Assembly: GCA_002309345.1 (NCBI GenBank)
Contig: DBWZ01000083.1
Coordinates: forward strand, 4,630-32,184
Direction: 5' to 3'
Origin: Pseudobutyrivibrio sp. UBA1225
Lineage (GTDB): Bacteria; Bacillota; Clostridia; Lachnospirales; Lachnospiraceae
Length of the DNA stretch: 27,555 nucleotides
Positions within the stretch are counted from its first letter, which is position 1, and every line of letters begins with the position of its first letter. Below are positions 7,989 to 16,301 of this stretch, piece after piece. A program made the position numbers and the translations under genes. Under the pieces are notes generated by a model that saw nothing but the letters and a program-made list of their open reading frames with translations, searched no databases and was not told the DNA's origin.

Positions 7989-9074
7989 ATGGTTAAAAAG
8001 ATTTTAAAAACAATACTCGCTATTATTATTGCTTTATTGTTAATTGTAGCAATCTATTTTGCTTATCTAATGCTTAGCTACCATAGAATTGATGACAATA
8101 CCAAAACCGATATCGAAGAAATCGGCTCTCCTATTTCTGAATTGGAGCTAGGCAAACAATATAGAATATCATCTGCAAATCTAGGCTTTGGAGCCTACTC
8201 CGATGACTATTCATTCTTTATGGATGGCGGAACAGAATCATGGGCTTTTTCTAAGGATGCTGTCAAAGAAAACCTTGACGGCTCAATTGATTCTATCCTT
8301 ACCGTAAATCCGGATATTATGATGTTCCAAGAGGTGGATGTGGATGCAACTCGAAGTTACCACACCAACCAAAAAGCTATGATTATCGATGCCTTAAAGG
8401 CCAACGACAAGAGTGACTTAAGCTATACATTTGCTTTGAACTACGACAGTGGTTTCTTGATGTATCCGCTTTACAAGCCACATGGCAAAACCAAGGCAGG
8501 CTTGCTTACAATGTCTCCTGCAGTTATGCAGGATTCAACTAGAAGGTCTCTACCAATTGAGACAGGCTTATCAAAATTCATTGATTTGGATCGCTGCTAC
8601 GACAAGATTGTCATCAACACCAATTCAGACAAAAAGCTGATTATATACAATGCTCATTTATCAGCCTACACAACAAATCCTGCCACTGCAGACAACCAAG
8701 TCAAGATGCTCAGCAAAGACATGGCTGATGAATATGCAAAAGGCAATTATGTAATCGCTGGTGGCGATATGAACAAGGATGTGCTCCATGATTCCTCTGC
8801 ATACTTCGGAAAGACTTGCGACGAAAACTGGGCAAGTCCATTCCCAGAGGATTATCTTGATTCTAATCTAACATTGGTAAAACCACTTGATGAATCAAAT
8901 CCTATTCCATCGTGCCGAAACGCCAACGAGCCATACGGCGAAAATACTTTTGTAGTCACAATTGATGGATTTATTGTTTCTAACAATGTAGAAGTCAAAT
9001 ATGCAAACGTATTGGATACTGGCTTCAAGCATTCGGACCACAATCCAATTTACATGGATTTCATTTTAAAATAG
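7989..9074 (+). CDS. Membrane-anchored endonuclease/exonuclease/phosphatase-family enzyme
   Basis: 361 aa. Residues 5-30 form an N-terminal hydrophobic anchor (ILKTILAIIIALLLIVAIYF), so the catalytic domain should face outside. The metal-dependent phosphodiesterase fold (DNase I/sphingomyelinase/inositol phosphatase superfamily) is shown by its motifs in order: N-terminal SANLGFGAY, the metal-binding Glu in MMFQEVDVD, YNAHLSAYT, AGGDMNKD, DGFIVSNN and the catalytic pair in FKHSDHNPIYMDF near the C-terminus. All expected residues appear intact. The substrate (nucleic acid, phospholipid or sugar phosphate) cannot be chosen from sequence. AAAGGACTTAAATA precedes the ATG. It stands alone on the plus strand between two minus-strand units. 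Confidence 0.9.
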   Translation: MVKKILKTILAIIIALLLIVAIYFAYLMLSYHRIDDNTKTDIEEIGSPISELELGKQYRISSANLGFGAYSDDYSFFMDGGTESWAFSKDAVKENLDGSIDSILTVNPDIMMFQEVDVDATRSYHTNQKAMIIDALKANDKSDLSYTFALNYDSGFLMYPLYKPHGKTKAGLLTMSPAVMQDSTRRSLPIETGLSKFIDLDRCYDKIVINTNSDKKLIIYNAHLSAYTTNPATADNQVKMLSKDMADEYAKGNYVIAGGDMNKDVLHDSSAYFGKTCDENWASPFPEDYLDSNLTLVKPLDESNPIPSCRNANEPYGENTFVVTIDGFIVSNNVEVKYANVLDTGFKHSDHNPIYMDFILK

Positions 9075-9085
9075 TTGATATATAC

Positions 9086-9117
9086 GCTGGCAGTTCAAGT
9101 AATTGCCAGCATTTTTA
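9086..9117 (+). terminator. Intrinsic terminator after the phosphatase-family gene
   Basis: GCTGGCA (9086-9092) pairs with TGCCAGC (9104-9110), followed by ATTTTT. It lies in the convergent gap and overlaps the stop codon of the opposing gene. On the minus strand no U-run follows. Confidence 0.75.
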
Positions 9118-10323
9118 TGCCTTGCGCTTGGAGCTTCGAGAGCTTGTTCCGCAAAGCTTATCAACGGATTTTATGATTTCTTGAATTTCAGGTAGGTAGT
9201 GCTCATGTTCAGACATGAGCCTATCGATTTCATCTCTCTCTTCCTGTACGATTCTACGATGGTCTTCTAGTCTATCTCGTATTTTTTTGCGTCTTTGAAC
9301 AAGTCTATGTCTGCAATCAGCCATATCCTGCTTGTCGATAAGTGCATTTACCTGATTAAGCCAAATCTTGTCATCGGCAAGGCCAATGTTGCCAAGCAGT
9401 CTTTCAAGCTTGTTGTTGTAGAATTCCAAATCGTCATTGGTTTGCATGTAGCGCTGCTGGTCACGAACCTTATCTGAATACTGCTCCCAAACATACTGCA
9501 GCTCTGAGGAATTCCTTACATGGTATTTGTCCTTGGAATACTCGACGCTGTTGGTGACATTAACGTATTTCATTCGCTCAACATTAAGCATGCTGATAGC
9601 CTGATTCAAATGGACTATAGCCACGTGATTTTCTTTGGTGATTCTATTTTGCCTAAGGAATATAATAAATCCACTTGAAGCACAGATAAAAAGAATAATA
9701 ATCGCCCAGATTGAAATGTCAGCTTTGCCGGTATTGTAAACAAGCAATAACAACATAAGCAGCGTTGTAAAGGTAACAAAAACAGCCATCGCCATCTTCT
9801 TAAACAGCTTGTTTTGGCCAGAAAGCTCTTCTCTCTCTATCTCCCATCTGCTTTTTTCCCCTTCTAGATACGACAGATTTCTTTTGAGCTTTGCCTGATA
9901 AACCTCGTCAGATCTAAAGCGATTAATGATATCCGGCATATCGCCTTCTTCAGAGGAAATAACCTCGAATTGTTCTTCGGTGATATTTCGAGTGATTGTT
10001 CTAGCATCGAGAATGCTTCGCTCTAATTCGCATATACGTGTTGCAGTATTTCTAAGCTCTTTAGCTTCATCCTTAGGAAGATTTTCTATAGCCTTTATGT
10101 CGTTAAGATATCTTGTCACAATACGATATTCTGTCTTCTGCCGCTCCATCTCCTTGGTCGAAGAAATGATTTGCTCGCAAGAATCCAAAATATAGTGCTC
10201 TAGCTTTTTAGGATCTTCCCAGCTGTCGATACCTTCGATTTGGGTATATACACGATTGAAAGCATCGTCGATTTTGGCTGCCCTAATTTCCTTTTTCTTT
10301 TTACGATTTGTAAAGATTCCCAT
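9115..10323 (-). CDS. Coiled-coil protein with a central two-helix membrane hairpin, unknown
   Basis: 402 aa, family not recognised. Residues 1-165 are charged and helical (FTNRKKKKEIRAAKIDD, then DARTITRNITEEQFEVISSE). Two transmembrane helices lie at about 172-195 (AMAVFVTFTTLLMLLLLVY) and 202-222 (SIWAIIILFICASSGFIIFL). The C-terminal 180 residues are again long charged helices, ending SRSSKRKA. Both ends should be cytoplasmic, joined by a short outside loop. It is the last gene of the four-gene operon, 17 bp after the helical-repeat gene, with GGGGAG 7 nt before its ATG. Being the only membrane protein of the operon, it could be the anchor for the other three products; that is inference from context. 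Confidence 0.82.
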   Translation of the reverse strand: MGIFTNRKKKKEIRAAKIDDAFNRVYTQIEGIDSWEDPKKLEHYILDSCEQIISSTKEMERQKTEYRIVTRYLNDIKAIENLPKDEAKELRNTATRICELERSILDARTITRNITEEQFEVISSEEGDMPDIINRFRSDEVYQAKLKRNLSYLEGEKSRWEIEREELSGQNKLFKKMAMAVFVTFTTLLMLLLLVYNTGKADISIWAIIILFICASSGFIIFLRQNRITKENHVAIVHLNQAISMLNVERMKYVNVTNSVEYSKDKYHVRNSSELQYVWEQYSDKVRDQQRYMQTNDDLEFYNNKLERLLGNIGLADDKIWLNQVNALIDKQDMADCRHRLVQRRKKIRDRLEDHRRIVQEERDEIDRLMSEHEHYLPEIQEIIKSVDKLCGTSSRSSKRKA

Positions 10324-10340
10324 AGAAACTCTCCCCTAGC

Positions 10341-11174
10341 TTAGATTCTACAAAGTTTTATGTATTCTTCTTTCCAGTTTGAAATAACATTTTTGATTGT
10401 ATCTTTTGAATCCTGACTAGTGCCATCAGTAAACACAAGATTGTTTATCGCACTGTCAAATCCAACTATATCCTCAGACGAGGATGCATCTGAAACAACT
10501 CTAAGCACCTCATCTATATCCTCTTTTGAAACCTGATACTTTTTGACATATTCATCGAAAGCATTTTTGTTTTTGTCGCATCTAGCTGCATAAAGCAAGC
10601 AATATAAGGTCTGCTTTTTCTGATTCTTGCGATAGCCCTCATCAAAGCATCTGCATGCCTCACTAAAGAAGAATAATCTAGCAAAGGCAACTCCAAGATT
10701 ATGATAGACATCCCCTTCTGTAGATGGCGACATGGTCTTAGCAACATCCTCAGATAGCAAGGTTTCATATTCATAGATAGCATCAACAAGCTTTTCGCCT
10801 GCAATTAATCTGTCTGCTCTAATCTTTTTGCGTTCAGCCTCTGATTTGTTTTCGAAGGTAGATATAACCGAAAGCAAATCCTTTATTTCTTTGTTGGAAG
10901 CATAGCCGTTTGCATTTAAAATGTGTCCCACAAAAATATGCAAAGGAGAATTGTTTTGAACAAGCCCCATAAGCTCTGTAGAAAGCTGTGGCATCTTAAG
11001 CTCACGCCCTATCCAGTTACATAGCTCAGTGCTCATAAGCTTAGTAGAAAGCAAATATACATTGTTGAGAATGTAATAGCTAAGCTCTTCTAGAGAATAT
11101 ACATTCAAAGCAGCCTCTTCTATGTAGTATGGGCTGGCGGCTATTGAGTTTTTGCAATAAATTAATGTACTCAT
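10341..11174 (-). CDS. Helical-repeat (TPR-like) protein, unknown function
   Basis: 277 aa, cytoplasmic, no signal or membrane segment. Opening MSTLIYCKNSIAASPYYIEE and then a helical N-terminal part of about 120 residues. Residues about 122-210 look like TPR pairs: DRLIAGEKLVDAIYEYETLL, then GDVYHNLGVAFARLFFFSEA with the CFDEGYRK helix, the classical TPR spacing of Gly/Ala and Tyr. TPR arrays bind partner proteins, so this is a likely adaptor. The gene is 7 bp after the DnaK-like gene and 17 bp before the membrane-protein gene. The ribosome binding site (TAGG) is weak, consistent with translational coupling. Confidence 0.82.
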   Translation of the reverse strand: MSTLIYCKNSIAASPYYIEEAALNVYSLEELSYYILNNVYLLSTKLMSTELCNWIGRELKMPQLSTELMGLVQNNSPLHIFVGHILNANGYASNKEIKDLLSVISTFENKSEAERKKIRADRLIAGEKLVDAIYEYETLLSEDVAKTMSPSTEGDVYHNLGVAFARLFFFSEACRCFDEGYRKNQKKQTLYCLLYAARCDKNKNAFDEYVKKYQVSKEDIDEVLRVVSDASSSEDIVGFDSAINNLVFTDGTSQDSKDTIKNVISNWKEEYIKLCRI

Positions 11175-11181
11175 ACAAAAC

Positions 11182-12417
11182 CTACTTTATAGAAATAGTA
11201 TGCTCCCAGCATTTGCCAGAAGAAGGAGAAATCTCTCCAAATCCCAAATCCGTAATTACGATAGAAACCGCAATATCAGATATAGGGCTTGCTTCTATTC
11301 GAAGCCTGGTTGTGCGATTTTCTCTTTTAGGCATATCAGAAAGCTCTAATACCTCAGTGTGAGCCTCTCTAGATTCTGGACGTTGAATATAAAATTCGAT
11401 TTCCGGTTCGCCATCTAAGATGACCTCGCACTCTCCCTTGACATCGTACCAACTTTCTCCGGCATCGATTAAGGTAAAAAATTTCATAACGTTATTTTCT
11501 AATATCTTGATAGATAAATTTAGCTTTAAATCATTGTCTCCAATGTAGATAAATGGCCAATCCCTCTTGCCGTCCTTGGTGTAGCCTGCGTAACAAGCAC
11601 CTTTGGAGTAAAGATTCTTGCCAAGAAAAACCTTGCGGCCTTTACATAGTCTAGTCAAGCTAGCCTTCATCCACTCACCATCAAAGCCGTTTCCCACCAA
11701 ATAAACCGATGAAAACAAAGTGCTACCAAAGGTGTCTGCAATGATGTCATCAAAGGATTCGTCACGGTTGTCGGAAAGCTCTCCGTGGTTGACCACATCC
11801 AAACTAATAAGCTGTGGTCTTGTGGATTGATTGCGATTTAAAACGCAAGAAACCATATTGTTGCCACTGTAATCAAATAGGGCAACGTTGTACAAAAACA
11901 GCTCTGGCTTTTGTGAAAGAGCATAATGATAGAAGCACTCGTTTCTGTCTATAAGCATCAATCGATTGGATGGAATAGATAGGCTAGAAACTATAAAATT
12001 CATAAGCTCCATCACCTCTAGATTGACCTGTTCAACACAGATGATGAGTTTTTCGATTTCACCAAGGGCTGCCATAGGTCCAGGGATTGAAAACAGCTTA
12101 TTGAAGAAAATCACCAAAAGCTCTCTCGCTTCGTAGGTTTGACCATCAACATGCACCTGCTCATTCCTGAGGGCTTGCACATATAAATCATCGATTATTT
12201 CCGCTTCCTTAACACGAGCTCTTTTAACCGCGTCATCCCCAAAGAACCATTGGCTCATGCCAAAACGCTTTGCTAAAACTGTTGGTATAGAGTAATTCTC
12301 TTCACCAAGAATGGTACTAACCGTAACAGGCTCTTCCATATTCGATTTGAAAATACTAAGAACCGTTTGGCTCTTGCTAATATCTATTCCTAGATATGCC
12401 CCTTCAGAATTACTCAT
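11182..12417 (-). CDS. DnaK/actin-fold (ASKHA)-like protein, probably DUF5716 family
   Basis: 411 aa. The start AYLGIDISKSQTVLSIFK has the form of the phosphate-1 loop of the Hsp70/actin ATPase fold, although the canonical Gly-Thr-Thr is replaced by Ser-Lys-Ser. The following EENYSIPTVLAKRFGMSQWFFGDDA matches the Hsp70 pattern of start-of-substrate loop and 'G..A' helix. The C-terminal ~110 residues are beta-rich (VKGECEVILDGEPEIEFYIQ, IEASPISDIAVSIVITDLGFGE), resembling the beta-domain position of DnaK but shorter. From memory this corresponds to DUF5716, a Lachnospiraceae family; that label is unverified. Whether it still binds ATP is open. AAGAGG precedes the ATG. It sits second in the four-gene operon. 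Confidence 0.82.
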   Translation of the reverse strand: MSNSEGAYLGIDISKSQTVLSIFKSNMEEPVTVSTILGEENYSIPTVLAKRFGMSQWFFGDDAVKRARVKEAEIIDDLYVQALRNEQVHVDGQTYEARELLVIFFNKLFSIPGPMAALGEIEKLIICVEQVNLEVMELMNFIVSSLSIPSNRLMLIDRNECFYHYALSQKPELFLYNVALFDYSGNNMVSCVLNRNQSTRPQLISLDVVNHGELSDNRDESFDDIIADTFGSTLFSSVYLVGNGFDGEWMKASLTRLCKGRKVFLGKNLYSKGACYAGYTKDGKRDWPFIYIGDNDLKLNLSIKILENNVMKFFTLIDAGESWYDVKGECEVILDGEPEIEFYIQRPESREAHTEVLELSDMPKRENRTTRLRIEASPISDIAVSIVITDLGFGEISPSSGKCWEHTISIK

Positions 12418-12440
12418 AACTACCTCTTATATTGTTACTA

Positions 12441-15400
12441 TCATATAGTCGTAAATAGTTGTTTGGTGACTGTGTCTAGACCTTGGTAGCGTTTACAATC
12501 AGCAGCAAGCTCTGCATAGTCATTGTATAAAAGATTTCGAGATATGTTGTTCATTAAAGCAAATCTGCCCTGTGTAACATCGTTCTCGGCACTCATAACC
12601 ATTGTGTCTTTGTATAAAGCATCATCCGATAGCTCATCACAATAAATCTCGTAGCGAAGCTCATCACCAAAGAACAAGATAAACTGCTTGACGTATAATC
12701 CGTCGTACATTTCAATCATATCCTCTTCTTCTGGAGCCTGACCGTTGATGGCATATGTAATCACTACGGATTTACGTTTTTCCGTATTGATTTCAATAAA
12801 CTGCTTGTCGTACAGATGATACTTGATTTTCAAGCGCTCATCACAATTTGCAAAGAAACCAAAATATTGATTGCGAAGGATAGCATCTGCCAACAGGGCA
12901 TCTAACATATCGATGTCCTCTTCATCTAAATCCTTGGTCACACACAGATATTTGAGCAACGCAATTCGCATGCTCTCGTTGACGTTTTGCCCTTTCTTAT
13001 AACGATTGTAGATGTATGCGAATATCTCCTCTGGCACCTGAATGTTGAGAGACAAATAACAGTGAGCCTGATAAGTCAGGAATGCCTCTACAATCATTTT
13101 ATTGTTCTTGCGCGCAAAATATGCTGCAAAAACATCCATAATATCATCACACAAGAAATCTCTATAAAGCACCTGTGTAAGGATTCGCTCTGCAAATTCA
13201 ACTATATCCTCACCCTTATCAAACGCCTGCTTGAAAATCGTCATCATAGTGTCCGTAGGACCTACGTAAAAACGAATTAGGTAATGAACTATATCTGAAT
13301 TAACATAGCCATTCACAAGCAATCTAGCACAGGTGGCAATCAAAAAATCATCCACCTTGTTTGGGTCTGTGATAATGAGGAAATGACAAATCTTTTTGAT
13401 TATCTCTGGCTTGAGCATGGTTGCGTTGGTGTTCTTAAGCATATGATATGCTTCATCGTATTTGCTTCTAAGAACAAATATCTCCAGCACTGACGCCACA
13501 ACCGACGCCTTGAGAGACTTTAGATCTGCCTCATTCATGAAGTACTTTTCGATGACAGCCTCCATGTCGCGGTACTTGAGTACATCGATAATCTTTGGAT
13601 ATAAATCATTCAGAAAATCTGATGATAGCTGTTTTGATTCAAGAAGAAGCTTGGCCGCCTCCACATCCTTTTCTGTGGAATTGACCATATCAGTTTTGTT
13701 CTTGAAATCGGTAATAGCAAAGGACAAATTTATCGGCGTTAAGCTCTTAAGATTGTCCATGTAAGCGCCAGCATCAAGTATATCTTCTATAAAATATGCC
13801 CCGTCATCAACAAACAAATATCCCTCGTTATCCTCAAGAAATACCACGCCCTTGCCACCAATGTAAGGGATGTATGCCTTGTGGTTGGAAACATTTGCGA
13901 TAGTTGGAGCCTTGAATTCCTCTTGATATAAGAAAATACGGCGGACTTTGGAGCTGATAACAGCAACCTTTTTCTTGAAAACAAGCTCTGATACCAGTCT
14001 GGCAACCTCTTTGTCGAATATTCCAAGCTCCATCAAGCGTTGATAGCATACTGCCAGGTTGTCGTCGAGCCTGCCAAGCTTGAGCTGCTCAAGTGCGAAG
14101 GTCTCGATTGCTGATTCGTAATGCTCATAGGTGCTACTGTCGTCATTTCTATGAAGAATGATGTTGGCATAAAGCAGCGCCTTTTTTTCATATGACAAAT
14201 CGTTGTTGTATTTGAAGAACATTGTCAAAATCTGCGGCAGTCTATCCACAGAATAATCTGGCAATGCATCCATGTATGCCTCGAATATTCCTGAAACATG
14301 TAGGTTGGAATCTATAGCCAGCTGGTACCACTTTAAGAAGCGCTCATCAACATATGGCGCTTTTAGAAGATAGGTAACAATAGCCATCAAAAGCTCTAAG
14401 TCTGGATATTCCTCGTAGCAAGCCTCCAAAATAGGAAGCACCTTGAAATTGAACTGGCGCTCCGTTTCAAGAACGTGCACCATCTGCAGCGCAATATCCT
14501 TGGTAATAGCGCGACGCTTTTTAGCCCAGTTTAGGATCTTGACTGTCAATTCATCCAGACTGTTAATCAAGTATGGATCCTGTATAAAGATATAGTAAGC
14601 CTCAATATATAATAGAGGCGAATCGTATCCTTCGTTAATCCACTCGGCGATGTCGCGAAGCTTTGCTGTAGGATTCTTGAGATATTCTCGCCTAAGGAAC
14701 AGCAAAAACCAAAAGATTCTGACATCACTAGGGTGTTCTCTAAATATAGACTCGATGTTTTCAGTAAGCTTATCGACGTAGTCTTCCTCGCGCTCTATCA
14801 ACGTACAAATGTACAGTAAGAAAGCCCATTCAGTACTAGACTTATCTTCGATAGTACGCTTTAAATCCTGAATAATCCAAAGAGCCTCTTGCTTTTGATC
14901 GTTGGTAATGTAAATCAACGCCTTCATAAGCAAGACAAAATTTGTGTAATCGCTGTCAGGCTCCATAGTTGCCTCGATAGCTTTGATGATTTCTAAAGTG
15001 TTTGTGCACCAGTAGCCCGTAGTAACGTTTCTAAGTCTAAAATCCTCATATAGGCGGCAGGCCTTTAAAATCAAAAGATTTTTCTGATGGCTTTCTCCTT
15101 CAAGGCTTTCTCCCTCTTTGAGGGAAGTTGCCATAACAGTGATTTCTTTGTGCACATCTCGATAATCGAAGGAAATCTTGCCATAGTTGAGACCTGCGTG
15201 CATCTTTTCCTTGTGAATGTAATAATTCATGGTAAAGATTGATCCAAGGAAAAAATCTGATGTGATATGATTCTTCTCGATGGAGATAAAATCTGCATCG
15301 CAAGAAACCTTGATATCTATAAATCCCCATGTGGAACGAGTGATATCTACCTCTCCCTTGAGGTTTTCATCTACCTGATAATACTTGTCACAGCGCTCTC

Positions 15401-15986
15401 TGATTTCGAATGTCATCTTTGGCTTGAGGCCGCAGGAAACCAAAAACTCATCAACATTGATAGCTGCAATCGGCGCAGCCTTAAAGCCGCGATACAAAAG
15501 ACGCGTACGCTTATCCTCGCCGGCTATAAAATCTGCAAATCTATCCGAATAAAAAACAGCAACAGCTTCTGAAAATCTGCTTTGTGCCAAATCTGCAAAC
15601 TCTTGCAAGCTATGTATCTCGCCTGTTGATGCAACCAATGGACGCTTGACGTATTTAATAGTGAAAGGAATGGATTGTTCAATGCCAACAGCAACCACAA
15701 CAAACTGACCTGAAATCTCCTCGCCATGCTTGAAGCTGTTATCATTAATCTTGTATTCTACGTTGATATTAAGGCCATCAAACCAAGGATTGTCGATGAT
15801 GATATAAGGGTTGTCGCAATACAGTACGCCTCTAATCTTGACATCATTGGTGCTCTTGAAGGAAATGGAACCTGTAAAAGCATCGTTTACAAAGCATGTC
15901 TCCTCGATTCGCTGGGTATCAAACTCTATATTAGGTTTTAAATCGTCGAATTTATCCTCTGAAATTCGATAGATTCGTTTTCTCAA
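12441..15986 (-). CDS. Giant protein of unknown function, probably DUF5717 family
   Basis: 1181 aa, no signal peptide or membrane segment. About residues 1-290 are beta-rich and hold two similar-looking strands-and-loops modules (TGSISFKSTNDVKIRGVLYC and KGEVDITRSTWGFIDIKVSC), perhaps immunoglobulin-like. Residues about 300-960 are almost wholly helical with repeated pairs of helices (QKEALWIIQDLKRTIEDK, DLELLMAIVTYLLKAP), like a TPR/solenoid scaffold. The end returns to beta strands (YHLYDKQFIEINTEKRKSVV, GLYVKQFILFFGDELRYEIY). I associate this architecture with DUF5717 of Lachnospiraceae, from memory. The start is the TTG at 15986, 8 nt after AGAGGA; the ATG at 15991 is in another frame and meets TGA after one codon. 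It is first in the operon behind a strong promoter. Confidence 0.85.
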   Translation of the reverse strand: MRKRIYRISEDKFDDLKPNIEFDTQRIEETCFVNDAFTGSISFKSTNDVKIRGVLYCDNPYIIIDNPWFDGLNINVEYKINDNSFKHGEEISGQFVVVAVGIEQSIPFTIKYVKRPLVASTGEIHSLQEFADLAQSRFSEAVAVFYSDRFADFIAGEDKRTRLLYRGFKAAPIAAINVDEFLVSCGLKPKMTFEIRERCDKYYQVDENLKGEVDITRSTWGFIDIKVSCDADFISIEKNHITSDFFLGSIFTMNYYIHKEKMHAGLNYGKISFDYRDVHKEITVMATSLKEGESLEGESHQKNLLILKACRLYEDFRLRNVTTGYWCTNTLEIIKAIEATMEPDSDYTNFVLLMKALIYITNDQKQEALWIIQDLKRTIEDKSSTEWAFLLYICTLIEREEDYVDKLTENIESIFREHPSDVRIFWFLLFLRREYLKNPTAKLRDIAEWINEGYDSPLLYIEAYYIFIQDPYLINSLDELTVKILNWAKKRRAITKDIALQMVHVLETERQFNFKVLPILEACYEEYPDLELLMAIVTYLLKAPYVDERFLKWYQLAIDSNLHVSGIFEAYMDALPDYSVDRLPQILTMFFKYNNDLSYEKKALLYANIILHRNDDSSTYEHYESAIETFALEQLKLGRLDDNLAVCYQRLMELGIFDKEVARLVSELVFKKKVAVISSKVRRIFLYQEEFKAPTIANVSNHKAYIPYIGGKGVVFLEDNEGYLFVDDGAYFIEDILDAGAYMDNLKSLTPINLSFAITDFKNKTDMVNSTEKDVEAAKLLLESKQLSSDFLNDLYPKIIDVLKYRDMEAVIEKYFMNEADLKSLKASVVASVLEIFVLRSKYDEAYHMLKNTNATMLKPEIIKKICHFLIITDPNKVDDFLIATCARLLVNGYVNSDIVHYLIRFYVGPTDTMMTIFKQAFDKGEDIVEFAERILTQVLYRDFLCDDIMDVFAAYFARKNNKMIVEAFLTYQAHCYLSLNIQVPEEIFAYIYNRYKKGQNVNESMRIALLKYLCVTKDLDEEDIDMLDALLADAILRNQYFGFFANCDERLKIKYHLYDKQFIEINTEKRKSVVITYAINGQAPEEEDMIEMYDGLYVKQFILFFGDELRYEIYCDELSDDALYKDTMVMSAENDVTQGRFALMNNISRNLLYNDYAELAADCKRYQGLDTVTKQLFTTI

Positions 15987-16095
15987 AACATTATTCCTCT
16001 TTACTTAATGATATAAAATAATTCACATTGCCGAGGCAACGCTCATCAAAAACTAGTTTTAGAAAGTCACACTAGTCCTAGCATATTCAAGATTG
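15987..16095 (-). promoter_or_regulatory. Structured 5' leader of the four-gene operon
   Basis: About 100 nt between the predicted transcription start and the TTG start codon. It contains two ACTAGT words 13 nt apart (near 16050-16076) that can pair, followed on the minus strand by a TTTTTG run, and a small TTGC-CTCG-GCAA hairpin near 16030. Ends with AGAGGA ahead of the start. Confidence 0.4.
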
Positions 16096-16123
16096 ATTAT
16101 AGCACAACATGTTGTGTTTTCAA
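16096..16123 (-). promoter_or_regulatory. Near-consensus promoter with palindromic operator in the spacer
   Basis: Minus strand TTGAAA (16123-16118), 16-nt spacer, perfect TATAAT (16101-16096). The spacer holds CACAACATGTTGTG (16103-16116), a perfect 14-bp palindrome, the usual position for a repressor site that blocks polymerase. The regulator is not identified. Drives the 1181-aa/DnaK-like/TPR/membrane-protein operon. Confidence 0.75.
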
Positions 16124-16200
16124 ACAGATTTAGCGCTCATTTTTTCTTTATTTTGTGGCAGATGCTTTCTGGAGAAAAAGAAAAATAATTGGCTGTGTTC

Positions 16201-16232
16201 GGTTCTTGTTTTTTTGATAAAAAACAAGAACC
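16201..16232. repeat. Perfect 14-bp inverted repeat upstream of the aminotransferase gene
   Basis: GGTTCTTGTTTTTT (16201-16214) faces AAAAAACAAGAACC (16219-16232) across a 4-base loop. It lies in the divergent gap, just upstream of the extended -10 box of the aminotransferase. No gene ends here, so it is more likely a protein-binding or cruciform site than a terminator. Confidence 0.55.
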
Positions 16233-16254
16233 TATAGATATTTACATAGTTAGA

Positions 16255-16263
16255 TGCTAGAAT
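16255..16263 (+). promoter_or_regulatory. Extended -10 promoter of the aminotransferase gene
   Basis: TGCTAGAAT is an extended -10 element (TG-N-TAGAAT) 38 nt before the ATG at 16302. No convincing -35 box lies 16-18 nt upstream, which fits an extended -10 promoter. Confidence 0.4.
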
Positions 16264-16301
16264 GTTTTTGAAAATAAAGATGTTTGAATAAGGAGTCTTT
16301 T

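Noticed and set aside
9086..9110. Bidirectional terminator also ending the four-gene operon
   Set aside because: On the minus strand the stem is followed by GTATATATC, with no U-run; where that operon ends is not clear from sequence.
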